Shown here piece by piece: positions 1 through 7,316 of a stretch of DNA of 18,134 bases. The DNA is from Bacteroidales bacterium UBA1797 (lineage in GTDB: Bacteria > Bacteroidota > Bacteroidia > Bacteroidales > VadinHA17). Position 1 is the stretch's first letter. Each line of letters begins with the position of its first letter. A program made the translations under genes and the position numbers. Below the pieces are notes generated by a model that was not told where the DNA came from, did not search any database, and saw only the letters and a program-made list of their open reading frames with translations. The DNA is taken from assembly GCA_002319885.1 (NCBI GenBank), contig DCFT01000106.1, positions 1-18,134 on the forward strand, written 5' to 3'.

Positions 1-1219
1 ATCTGAATGCTTCTATCTGTTCCTTTATCTCTTTAAGAAACAGTGTAGCCGGGCCACCGTCAATTGACCTGTGATCGTAAGTGAGAGAAAGTCCTATATA
101 AGGTACAAAACCGAAAATATTATTTCCAATATTTGCCGGGCGGTTTATTATTGTACATACTCCAAGGATAGCAGTCTGCGGGAGATTGACGACAGGAGTG
201 AACATTTCCACGCCGTAATTGCCTAAATTAGAAACAGTAAAGGTTGAAGAAGTGCTTTGGATCAGCTCGGGATTTATGTTACCTTTTTTACATGCCTCCG
301 CAACCGATTTTAATTCTTTCGACAATTTTATAAGGTCCATGTCATCTGCATTTTTTACTGAGGGAACCATGAGTCCCCTTGGAGTGTCAACTGCGAGTCC
401 AAGATGTACTTTGCGAAATGTTTTAATTCGGTCATCGAGAAAATGACTGTTAGCTTCAGGAAATTTCTTAAGAGCTCTTATCACACACCAGCAAATCATA
501 TCATTAAGAGTGATGTTCTGCTGGCTTTTATCATTATTAAGATTGTTTTTGATTTTTTGTCTCGCTTCCAGGAGCAAACGAACGTCAGCACTCATATGAT
601 GAGTAAGCTGTGCAGAATTTTGAAGCGAAGAATGCATTGCTTTTGCAATCAGCTTTCGCACATTGTTCAGCGGGAGTTCTGTATATTCATTTTCCACTGA
701 CTGAATATTTTCCGTACCTGCATTTTCTTCAGAAGATTTACTCTCAATATCCCTGGCAATGATCCTTCCGTTTGGTCCCGATCCCCGGAGACTGCCATAG
801 TTAATGCCTTTATGCTCAGCCATCAGTTTTGCCCTGGGGGAAATCCTGATGTTGCTGTCAATGCCGGATCGGGCCTTTGTTCCCTTTGTTGTATCCGAAA
901 CATCAGAAGCAGCAGGGGTTTCAGCTGCTTTAGCTGTTGTAATGGGAGAGGCAACAGGATTGAATGAATCTGTCGCTTCGCCTGTTGCACCAATCACTGC
1001 AATATTAACCAAAACAGGTACCTCAGCGCCTTCTTCAAAAAAAATATCGAGCAAAATACCTTCTGAGGAGGATTCAAGATCAAAAGAAGCTTTATCTGTT
1101 TCATAGGAAAGCAGAATATCTCCGAAAGATACATGTTCTCCTTTTTTTCTGAACCACTTTGTTATGATACACGTTTCGACAGATTGTCCCTGTTTTGGCA
1201 TTATTACTGCTGTTGCCAT
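1..1219 (-). CDS. Dihydrolipoamide acyltransferase (E2) of a 2-oxoacid dehydrogenase complex, 3' end cut by window edge
   Basis: E2 core enzyme of a pyruvate/2-oxoacid dehydrogenase complex, moving the acyl group from lipoyl-lysine to CoA in the cytoplasm. Visible are 406 residues from ATG at 1219 with no stop. The N-terminal lipoyl domain (about 1-77) carries the lipoylation site ETDKAS with Lys43. A peripheral subunit-binding domain starts at S127 (SPRAKLMAEHKG, then GSGPNGRIIARDIE) and docks E1 or E3. The acyltransferase domain ends with the catalytic motif DHRSIDG (His383, Asp387). Usual family length is 400-450 residues, so only a few C-terminal residues should be missing. The single lipoyl domain and lack of visible E1/E3 leave pyruvate, branched-chain 2-oxoacid or acetoin as possible substrates. 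It is probably the first gene of an operon running out of the window, and divergent from the GntR gene. Confidence 0.93.
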   Translation of the reverse strand, partial: MATAVIMPKQGQSVETCIITKWFRKKGEHVSFGDILLSYETDKASFDLESSSEGILLDIFFEEGAEVPVLVNIAVIGATGEATDSFNPVASPITTAKAAETPAASDVSDTTKGTKARSGIDSNIRISPRAKLMAEHKGINYGSLRGSGPNGRIIARDIESKSSEENAGTENIQSVENEYTELPLNNVRKLIAKAMHSSLQNSAQLTHHMSADVRLLLEARQKIKNNLNNDKSQQNITLNDMICWCVIRALKKFPEANSHFLDDRIKTFRKVHLGLAVDTPRGLMVPSVKNADDMDLIKLSKELKSVAEACKKGNINPELIQSTSSTFTVSNLGNYGVEMFTPVVNLPQTAILGVCTIINRPANIGNNIFGFVPYIGLSLTYDHRSIDGGPATLFLKEIKEQIEAFR

Positions 1220-1292
1220 TTACAATTTTTTTTGAGTATGTTAATTAATGTTTCGTGTTTCAAGTAGTCAATGCCAAAATAATACTGACCTT

Positions 1293-1325
1293 TTTACTTA
1301 TTGCTAACTTATGGTAATAAGTAAA
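1293..1325. repeat. Inverted repeat with 10-bp arms in the E2-gntR gap
   Basis: TTTACTTATT (1293-1302) and its exact complement AATAAGTAAA (1316-1325) enclose 13 nt. A further ACTTAT sits at 1307-1312. The half-site ACTTAT resembles ACTTGT of the palindrome at 1390-1405, so this may be an auxiliary operator. Alternatively it is a hairpin in the E2 leader RNA. Confidence 0.4.
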
Positions 1326-1372
1326 TAAAACAATTTCAGTATATTACAGATGTTGTTATAAATCAATGCTTA

Positions 1373-1404
1373 CAAAAATAAATTATTTAACTTGTATTTA
1401 CAAG
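1373..1404 (-). promoter_or_regulatory. Candidate Bacteroidota-type promoter for the E2 gene
   Basis: On the minus strand a -7 box TATTTTTG (1380-1373) fits TAnnTTTG exactly. A TTG (1403-1401) lies 20 nt upstream, as expected for the -33 element. It would give an E2 leader of roughly 145 nt. The -33 TTG falls inside the right half of the palindrome at 1390-1405. Assignment is by motif only. Confidence 0.4.
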
Positions 1405-1405
1405 T
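1390..1405. promoter_or_regulatory. Candidate GntR operator: 16-bp palindrome
   Basis: ACTTGTATTTACAAGT is a perfect inverted repeat with 7-bp arms around a 2-nt centre. After one mismatched pair, three further base pairs (TTT/AAA) extend the symmetry. It lies 41 bp upstream of the gntR start, in the gap shared with the divergent E2 gene. It covers the presumed -33 positions of both promoters, where a GntR dimer would block RNA polymerase. The link to this regulator is inferred from position and symmetry. Confidence 0.5.
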
Positions 1406-1422
1406 AAAAATATCTATATTTA
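1391..1422 (+). promoter_or_regulatory. Candidate promoter of the GntR gene
   Basis: TTG at 1392-1394, inside the left palindrome arm, is followed after 20 nt by TATATTTA (1415-1422). That matches TAnnTTTG in all but the last base. The predicted transcript would begin about 15-20 nt before the ATG at 1447. The arrangement mirrors the minus-strand promoter exactly (9 nt between palindrome and -7 box on each side), implying autoregulation together with control of E2. Confidence 0.35.
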
Positions 1423-1446
1423 CTTTTTATTTTCATATTTCCTTTT

Positions 1447-2163
1447 ATGATCACTCCGAAAATCATACCGCAATACAGGAGGCTTTTTGAGATTCTCAGA
1501 AAACACATACTGGAGGGTATATACAAAGAAGGAGATCTTCTTCCATCTGAGTACGAATTATGTCAGTTATATGGGATGACTCGTCCGACTGTCCGTCAGT
1601 CCCTCAGTACTCTGGCAAACGAAGGATATATCAGGAAGCACCAGGGGAAAGGAAGTATCGTACATAATCTTCCGCGGGAGATCGGAATTCTTTCGGTAGC
1701 CGGAACTACATCGGCAGTTGGTAATCGTAATCTGAAAACCACCATCATTGTAAAACCTGTTTTGGTTCAATGGCCTTCTGATTTTATGTTTCCTCTCACG
1801 GAACTTGAAAAAGAATCGGGTTGTATATATATGGAGAGAGTAAGATTTCTTGATGATATTCCCATCTTTTATGATATTACCTATATCGCCAATATAAATC
1901 TGCCAAGGATCACCTCACGCCAGTTTGAAAACAGATCCCTTTTCCAGATACTGAGAGATCATTATAATATCGAGATTAAAGGTGGCGATCAGAGGATAAA
2001 AGCAATTACAGCAACTTCAAAGACTGGCAGGCTTCTTCATCTCAGGAAAGAACAACCGGTGCTCCACCTTGAAAGAAAGCTTGAGACAAATAATCCAGGA
2101 CTGTTTTTGTATTCCTCAATTTTCTGCAATACTGAAAAATATTCCATTTTCGGCAGATTTTAG
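1447..2163 (+). CDS. GntR-family transcriptional regulator, HutC/UTRA subfamily
   Basis: Ligand-responsive DNA-binding regulator of 238 residues, the usual size for the HutC subfamily. The N-terminal winged helix-turn-helix (about 6-75) has the hallmark LPSEYELCQLYGMTRPTVRQ, followed by the wing GYIRKHQGKGSIV. The C-terminal half (about 95-235) is a UTRA effector domain: a YMERVRFLDDIPIFYDITYI segment and a late PVLHLERK strand are typical. The UTRA ligand is usually a small metabolite (sugar phosphate, amino acid, organic acid) and cannot be told here. ATG at 1447 is the only sensible start; no Shine-Dalgarno sequence is seen, as usual for Bacteroidota. Its targets are probably itself and the divergent E2 operon. 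The co-directional oxidoreductase 97 nt downstream is another candidate. Confidence 0.92.
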   Translation: MITPKIIPQYRRLFEILRKHILEGIYKEGDLLPSEYELCQLYGMTRPTVRQSLSTLANEGYIRKHQGKGSIVHNLPREIGILSVAGTTSAVGNRNLKTTIIVKPVLVQWPSDFMFPLTELEKESGCIYMERVRFLDDIPIFYDITYIANINLPRITSRQFENRSLFQILRDHYNIEIKGGDQRIKAITATSKTGRLLHLRKEQPVLHLERKLETNNPGLFLYSSIFCNTEKYSIFGRF

Positions 2164-2260
2164 CTTGCTTATGATCCTTTCGATTGAAAAGAAAAATACT
2201 ATTTTTATGCATCTTGAATTTCTGGATCGTTAATCTATTTAACAACTAATAACAACTCAT

Positions 2261-3580
2261 ATGAAGGATGAAAAAAAACAATGGTCGAGGCGTCAGTTTA
2301 TAAATTCAGGCATTGCCGGAATGGCAGGGATGATGATGCTTCCAAAAATTATTTCTTCTCATAAAACGACAACGGATAATGATATCAGGCTGGGTTTCAT
2401 CGGGATGGGACAGCAATCAATGTTTTTACTGAACGGTTTTCTTCAGATACCGGGAGTAAAAGTTCTTGCCGGATGCGATGTTTATGGAGTGAAACGTAAA
2501 CGGTTTGAGAAGCGTGTAAAAGCTTTTTATACCAAAACAGGGAAAGAAGCACAAGTTGAAACATATGAGAAATTCGGGGATCTGCTGGCACGACCTGATA
2601 TTGATGCCGTTGTAATTGCTGTTCCTGATCATTCTCACGCAATGATAGCCATTGCTGCATGCAAAGCAGGCAAGGATGTTTATCTTGAAAAACCTATGAC
2701 ATTTAAAATCAGGGAAGGACAGGAATTAAGGAAAGTCGTCCGTCAAACTAACCGGATTCTTGCCATTGGTAGTCAGCAGAGATCAGACCCGGGCTTTCAG
2801 CATGCAGTAAAACTTGTACAAACAGGTGCTATCGGAAAAATAACAAAAGTAAATGCTTATGTGGGAGCGCCCCCAAAACCGTATGACCTGCCTGAAGAAC
2901 CTATACCCGCTGATCTGAACTGGGATCTCTGGTTAGGATCGTTGCCTATGCCTATTCATTACAATAGTCAGCTTGACCCTCCTATAACAATTGATCCTGA
3001 ACAGAATGAAAAATTATGGGGAGCCTGGAGGTGGTATTCGGAAATGGGAGGTGGATTCACAACTGACTGGGGCGCTCATATGTTCGATATTGCACAATGG
3101 GGACTGGGAATGGACAGAAGTGGTCCGGTTGAGGCATCGCCAATAGGTGACGGAACCGAATATATGACCTTCAAATATGGCAACGGAGTAATTATGACTT
3201 CAGAACCATTTGACAAGAAAAAAACCAAAGGTGTGAAATTCTGGGGAGACAAAGGCTGGATTGAGGTGGCCAGAGGATATTTCAACGCATCCGATCCAAA
3301 ATTAATCCCGGAAAAGAGCGGCAATAATGATGGGCCATATGAAACGAAAATTCCACATCAGTTGAATTTTATTGAATCAGTTCGTTCGAGAAAAGACCCG
3401 GTTGTCCCTGTTGAAATCGGCCACAGCAGCTGCACAGTCTGCAACCTAGGTAATATAGCCTGTGCACTGAAACGTACCGTGAAATGGAATCCGGCAACAG
3501 AAACCTTTATTGATGATACTGACGGCGCTGCAACAAAATTAATGATGTACGAATACAGAAAAGGCTGGAAACTGGTATAG
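2261..3580 (+). CDS. Tat-exported Gfo/Idh/MocA family oxidoreductase
   Basis: Predicted NAD(P)-dependent oxidoreductase of 439 residues acting on sugars or sugar-like substrates, exported folded to the periplasm. The N-terminus carries a twin-arginine signal (SRRQFINSG, Arg10-Arg11, followed by a Met/Gly/Ala-rich stretch). The Rossmann fold starts with RLGFIGMGQQ (Gly45, Gly48, Gly50). The family motif EKP is at 143-145 in YLEKPMTFKI. The C-terminal domain includes WDLWLGSLPMPIHY and GGGFTTDWGAHMFD (His273, Asp276), as in other exported Bacteroidota members. In relatives the Tat signal allows cofactor loading in the cytoplasm; the substrate here is unknown. It lies 97 nt downstream of gntR on the same strand and may be co-transcribed. 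A palindromic hairpin follows the stop. Confidence 0.92.
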   Translation: MKDEKKQWSRRQFINSGIAGMAGMMMLPKIISSHKTTTDNDIRLGFIGMGQQSMFLLNGFLQIPGVKVLAGCDVYGVKRKRFEKRVKAFYTKTGKEAQVETYEKFGDLLARPDIDAVVIAVPDHSHAMIAIAACKAGKDVYLEKPMTFKIREGQELRKVVRQTNRILAIGSQQRSDPGFQHAVKLVQTGAIGKITKVNAYVGAPPKPYDLPEEPIPADLNWDLWLGSLPMPIHYNSQLDPPITIDPEQNEKLWGAWRWYSEMGGGFTTDWGAHMFDIAQWGLGMDRSGPVEASPIGDGTEYMTFKYGNGVIMTSEPFDKKKTKGVKFWGDKGWIEVARGYFNASDPKLIPEKSGNNDGPYETKIPHQLNFIESVRSRKDPVVPVEIGHSSCTVCNLGNIACALKRTVKWNPATETFIDDTDGAATKLMMYEYRKGWKLV

Positions 3581-3599
3581 ATAAATTGAGATTATAAAT

Positions 3600-3607
3600 T
3601 AATTTTG
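3600..3607 (+). promoter_or_regulatory. Possible -7 box before the phosphoesterase lipoprotein
   Basis: TAATTTTG matches TAnnTTTG, 60 nt upstream of the ATG at 3667. No clear -33 TTTG is present at the expected distance. If used, transcription would start within or next to the palindrome at 3607-3635, placing it in the leader. Weak support. Confidence 0.22.
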
Positions 3608-3635
3608 TAGAGACGCCCAATTTGGGCGTCTCTAC
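3607..3635. repeat. Short palindromic intergenic repeat, possible terminator
   Basis: A perfect inverted repeat with 14-bp arms (GTAGAGACGCCCAA and its complement) around one central T, folding into a 13-bp stem with a 3-nt loop. It begins 27 nt after the oxidoreductase stop and is followed by GTTTTG, a weak U-tract, so it could terminate that transcript. The sequence resembles GTAGAGACGC-type palindromes that I recall as dispersed intergenic repeats in Bacteroidota and cyanobacteria. Only one copy lies in this window. Confidence 0.7.
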
Positions 3636-3666
3636 GTTTTGATACCAATTATTTAATATTAAAAAG

Positions 3667-6459
3667 ATGAATTTCAGACAGTTTTTTAAACTGATTTTAT
3701 TGTTCTGCATAACTGTTTCTTCTTGCCAGTCAACAAAAAATGAACTATACGTGCTTTCAGCTCCTGCCGGAAACTTATATACCAAAATCAACAGAACCGG
3801 TACCACCGTACTTCCAAACGGAAGATTTCTTACTCCAGCCGGAAAAAGTTATGAAGTAGCTCCACATCCTTTCGGACTTGTTCTTAGCGGAGATGGCGAG
3901 ATTGCTGTTACTGCAAATTCCGGAATAAGCCCCTTGTCTATTTCAATTATTCGCAACCTTTCTTCCAAGCCTGAAATAAGACAGGTGCCTCCCGGACCAT
4001 CAGGCAATGCAGGTGTTCTTGAATCTGTGTTTATGGGACTGGCGATATCTCCGGATAACAAGAAGGTATATGTAGCTGCCGGACAGGATAACAGTATTCT
4101 TACCTTCGATCTGTTAACCGGGAATAAAAGCGACTCGATAGATTGTGCTGTGTCTGCAGATGGTGAAAGATTTCCCGACGGCTACATTGGCGATATGGTT
4201 TTATCGAAAGACGGTACACATCTCTTTGCCGTTGATCAGATGAACTTTCGCATGTTGATTATTGATACGAAGAAGATGCAGGTTATTAAGTCTGTTCAGG
4301 TTGGACGTTATCCTTTTGGTATAGCACTAAGCCATGATGAAAAAAAAGTATATGTGGCGAACGTGGGAATGTTCCAGTACAGCAAAATAGGTAGAATTGA
4401 GCAGACCTCCGACTACAAAAAAGCCTTGTCTTTCCCGGCTTTCGGGTATAATACAGAAGCTATGAGAAACGGGATAGTAACTGATTCCATGGTGATTCCT
4501 GGTCTCGGCGATCCAAATAGTGATAAGGCTTTTTCAGTCTGGGCTATTTCAATTGAAGATTGCGATAATCCGAAGGTCATAGCCCGGATAAAAACCGGAA
4601 ACCTGGTCGGTCAAATGGTTGATGGCATTCCAGCTGTGGGAGGATCGAGTCCAAACTCACTCGTTGCAACAACTGACTGGCTGTTCGCAAGTAATGGCAG
4701 TAACGATAATATATCAGTGATAGATCTTAAAACGGATTCTATAGTTAAGGATATATCTTTAAAACCTGATGAGTCGGTGAAACATTTCAGAGGGGTTATC
4801 CCGTTTGGACTGGCGGTTTCACCGGATGAAAAAAAACTTTTTGTGGCAGAGGCAGGTATTAATGCGATAGGAGTGATTGATATTCCTGCTTTTAAAGTTT
4901 TAGGACATATTCCTACAGGTTGGTTTCCTTCCAAACTAAAAATCACGCCTGACGGGAAAAACATTGTAGTTACAAACGCCAAAGGTTATGGAAGCGGACC
5001 AAATGGCGGTAAAGATTTTAAAGAGGGACAGGAAGGGACATATATCGGAAATCTGATGAAAGGTACGGTTTCTATTATTAAAATTCCTTCGGAAAGATCC
5101 CTTAAGAAGATGACAGCAGAAGTAATAAGCAATAATTTCCTCAGGCAGAAGGCCGGGAAGGTTTTAAAGTCACGTCAGAATAATCCGGTTCCGTTATATG
5201 GAGGCCAGAAAGAGTCACCTATAAAACATATAGTTTTCATCTCAAAAGAGAACAGGACTTATGATGAAATACTTGGGCAAATTAAAAATGGGGAAGGAGA
5301 TTCTGCATTAACCAGGTACGGACACAACGCGTCTTTTTCAAACAAAGCGAATACACTTAGAATTGAAAATGCCACTGTCATGCCTAATCATCTTAAACTG
5401 GCACAGGAATTCGCCATGAGTGATAATTTTTATGTTGACTCCGATGTATCAGCTGACGGACACCGATGGCTTACGAATACATATCCCAATGAATGGGTAG
5501 AGACATGTACTGCAGCAAGTTATGGGGGGAACAGGAATTATAAGCCAGCTTCTCTTGCACCTGGAAGTCTGGGTATGAATGGATCTGCAGGTGCCATTTA
5601 TCCTGAGGATTATAATGAATCAGGGTCAATGTGGGATCATCTGGAGCGTAATAAAATTGACTTTTTTAATTTCGGTTTCAGTGTAATGTTTGAACCTGCC
5701 TTTTACGATGATTCATATAAATACACTGGAATAAAGCAGTTTGCTAACTTTCCTGTTCCAACGCCGATCTTTACAAGGAGCTCAAGGCAATATCCAACAT
5801 TCAATATGGCTATTCCTGATCAGTTCAGGATAAGCCAGTTTATCAGTGAGTTTGATGACAAATGGATTGGCGACGGCAAAACAATGCCACAAATGCTTAC
5901 AGTTATTATTCCAAATGATCATGGAGCTAATGAGCGTCCTGAAGCTGGTTATCCTTTCCGGGAAAGTTATATGGTTGATAATGATCTGGCAGTGGGCAGG
6001 ATAGTTGAATATCTGTCACATACGCCCTACTGGAAAAATATGGCAATCGTTATAACGGAAGACGATGCTCAGAATGGTGTTGACCATATTGATGCTCACA
6101 GGAGTATACTGATGGTGATCTCACCATATGCCAAAAAAAATTGGGTAAGCAAAGTTCATTACAGCTTCGGAAGTATTTTTAAAACATTCTGGAATATTCT
6201 CGGGCTCCCTTATCTTAATCAGTACGATGCAGGTGCTACTGATCTGGCCGATATGTTTACAGGAGTCCCCGACTTTACTCCTTATACAGCAGTAGCTCCT
6301 GATATCAGGATATTTGATCCTGAAAAAGCTCTGTCACCTCTTGACGAAAAATTTGACTGGAAGGCTCTTAAAGAATCTCCCGAACTGGATGATCCCGCAG
6401 AGATGGTTAAGGATCAGAAGGAAAATCCTGCATTCAGGACTGAAGATCAGAAGAAATAA
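3667..6459 (+). CDS. YncE-like beta-propeller / phosphoesterase fusion lipoprotein
   Basis: Surface or periplasmic lipoprotein of 930 residues. A signal peptide ends in the lipobox VSSC (Cys20). Residues about 30-480 form a YncE/YVTN-type seven-bladed propeller with repeated signatures such as NKKVYVAAGQDNSILTFDL, DEKKVYVANVG and SPDEKKLFVAEAGINAIGVI. Residues about 520-880 form a PF04185-type phosphoesterase of the alkaline phosphatase superfamily: HIVFISKENRTYDEILG (Glu528, Asn529, Thr531), NDHGANERP (Asp751, His752) and ITEDDAQNGVDHIDAHRS (Glu798, Asp799, Asp800, His807, His811) supply the expected metal and phosphate ligands. This fusion is a known architecture. The substrate (phospholipid, nucleotide or other phosphoester) is unknown. 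The C-terminal 40 residues are acidic/Lys-rich and look unstructured. The stop abuts the hairpin at 6463-6489. Confidence 0.9.
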   Translation: MNFRQFFKLILLFCITVSSCQSTKNELYVLSAPAGNLYTKINRTGTTVLPNGRFLTPAGKSYEVAPHPFGLVLSGDGEIAVTANSGISPLSISIIRNLSSKPEIRQVPPGPSGNAGVLESVFMGLAISPDNKKVYVAAGQDNSILTFDLLTGNKSDSIDCAVSADGERFPDGYIGDMVLSKDGTHLFAVDQMNFRMLIIDTKKMQVIKSVQVGRYPFGIALSHDEKKVYVANVGMFQYSKIGRIEQTSDYKKALSFPAFGYNTEAMRNGIVTDSMVIPGLGDPNSDKAFSVWAISIEDCDNPKVIARIKTGNLVGQMVDGIPAVGGSSPNSLVATTDWLFASNGSNDNISVIDLKTDSIVKDISLKPDESVKHFRGVIPFGLAVSPDEKKLFVAEAGINAIGVIDIPAFKVLGHIPTGWFPSKLKITPDGKNIVVTNAKGYGSGPNGGKDFKEGQEGTYIGNLMKGTVSIIKIPSERSLKKMTAEVISNNFLRQKAGKVLKSRQNNPVPLYGGQKESPIKHIVFISKENRTYDEILGQIKNGEGDSALTRYGHNASFSNKANTLRIENATVMPNHLKLAQEFAMSDNFYVDSDVSADGHRWLTNTYPNEWVETCTAASYGGNRNYKPASLAPGSLGMNGSAGAIYPEDYNESGSMWDHLERNKIDFFNFGFSVMFEPAFYDDSYKYTGIKQFANFPVPTPIFTRSSRQYPTFNMAIPDQFRISQFISEFDDKWIGDGKTMPQMLTVIIPNDHGANERPEAGYPFRESYMVDNDLAVGRIVEYLSHTPYWKNMAIVITEDDAQNGVDHIDAHRSILMVISPYAKKNWVSKVHYSFGSIFKTFWNILGLPYLNQYDAGATDLADMFTGVPDFTPYTAVAPDIRIFDPEKALSPLDEKFDWKALKESPELDDPAEMVKDQKENPAFRTEDQKK

Positions 6460-6462
6460 AAA

Positions 6463-6489
6463 AAGGCTGTAATTATTTGTTACAGCCTT
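6463..6489 (-). terminator. Intrinsic terminator of the RRM-CSP unit, possibly bidirectional
   Basis: AAGGCTGTAA (6463-6472) pairs perfectly with TTACAGCCTT (6480-6489) around a 7-nt loop. Read on the minus strand, the stem is followed by a run of T residues, making a strong Rho-independent terminator 23 nt after the cold-shock gene. On the plus strand the trailing T-run is poor, but the same hairpin lies 3 nt after the phosphoesterase stop. Confidence 0.75.
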
Positions 6490-6511
6490 ATTGGTATTAG
6501 TTTGAGTAAGA

Positions 6512-6709
6512 TTAATCTACTTTTTTTACTTTGATAGCGACCGGGCCTTTCTCTCTCTGTTCAATTTCAAACTCAACAGCCTGACCTGCCTCAAGTTCGG
6601 TATGGGAAACCTCTAAACCTGAACGGTGGATAAAGATATCCTTGTCATCTTCTGTCTGAAGGAATCCATAACCTTTTACTCTGTCATACCATTTAACAGT
6701 ACCTTTCAT
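6512..6709 (-). CDS. Cold-shock domain protein (CspA family)
   Basis: Small single-stranded nucleic-acid-binding protein of 65 residues, the standard size for a CspA-type five-stranded beta-barrel. It begins MKGTVKWYDRVKGYGFLQ and contains RNP1 (KGYGFLQ) and RNP2 (DIFIHRSGL), whose aromatic residues stack on bases. Such proteins melt RNA secondary structure at low temperature or act as general RNA chaperones. It starts 20 nt downstream of the RRM gene on the same strand, so the two are probably one transcript, ending at the hairpin 6463-6489. Confidence 0.95.
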   Translation of the reverse strand: MKGTVKWYDRVKGYGFLQTEDDKDIFIHRSGLEVSHTELEAGQAVEFEIEQREKGPVAIKVKKVD

Positions 6710-6729
6710 AGTTTTAGAATTTTTGTTTC

Positions 6730-7059
6730 CTACCTGTAGTTATCTCTTCTGTTTCCACCACCGCTACCACCTCTGCGGTCGTTGTTATCACCACCTCTGA
6801 AATTACTTCTTCTGTCAGTTCTTTCAATTGATTCGTTAACGATAATGTTTCTACCACTAACTTCAGCTCCATTTAATTCCTCGATAGCTTTTTTTGCTTC
6901 AGCATCATTTGGCATCTCAACGAAACCAAATCCTTTACTTTTTCCAGAGTATTTGTCAATAATGATTTTTGCGGATGTTACTTCGCCATACTCTTCAAAG
7001 ATTTCTTTTAATTCTGCTTCACTCATTTTAAAATGAAGACTTCCTACGTAAATGTTCAT
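6730..7059 (-). CDS. RRM-domain RNA-binding protein with Gly/Arg-rich tail
   Basis: RNA-binding protein of 109 residues with one RNA recognition motif (about 1-80). RNP2 is IYVGSL (residues 3-8) and RNP1 is KGFGFVEM. The C-terminal 25-30 residues form a disordered RGG-like tail rich in Arg, Gly, Asn and Asp (RGGDNNDRRGGSGGGNRR). This RRM-plus-glycine-rich layout is typical of the Rbp proteins of cyanobacteria and Bacteroidota, often cold-induced or acting as global post-transcriptional regulators. It is followed after 20 nt by the cold-shock gene. The long upstream gap (to 7566) leaves room for a structured leader. Confidence 0.94.
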   Translation of the reverse strand: MNIYVGSLHFKMSEAELKEIFEEYGEVTSAKIIIDKYSGKSKGFGFVEMPNDAEAKKAIEELNGAEVSGRNIIVNESIERTDRRSNFRGGDNNDRRGGSGGGNRRDNYR

Positions 7060-7145
7060 AGTTCAATTATTAAAGTATTTATAAAACAGGGACAAAGGTC
7101 CGATTTATTTTTGAAAACAAAAAATAAATATCCATAATATATTGT

Positions 7146-7225
7146 ATTTTAATAGCTTTTTGGTATTGTACACATTCTAAATATAAAAGATAACTATTCT
7201 ACCATATAATAACAGCTATTTAAAT
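7146..7225. repeat. 12-bp inverted repeat in the presumed RRM leader
   Basis: ATTTTAATAGCT (7146-7157) is complementary to AGCTATTTAAAT (7214-7225) in 11 of 12 positions, with 56 nt between. In a leader RNA it could close a long-range stem of the kind seen in cold-shock mRNAs. AT-richness makes chance pairing possible. Confidence 0.25.
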
Positions 7226-7316
7226 TAAACATTTGTTTCTATAATTTTGTTTGATTTACTGACGAATTTTAAAGCTCTTTTATCTTCGTTTTTTACACTA
7301 ATTACCCCCGGGTTGA

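Noticed and set aside
219..1106. Three plus-strand open frames
   Set aside because: They lie opposite the E2 gene, whose minus-strand frame shows continuous conserved domains; the plus-strand peptides have no recognisable features.
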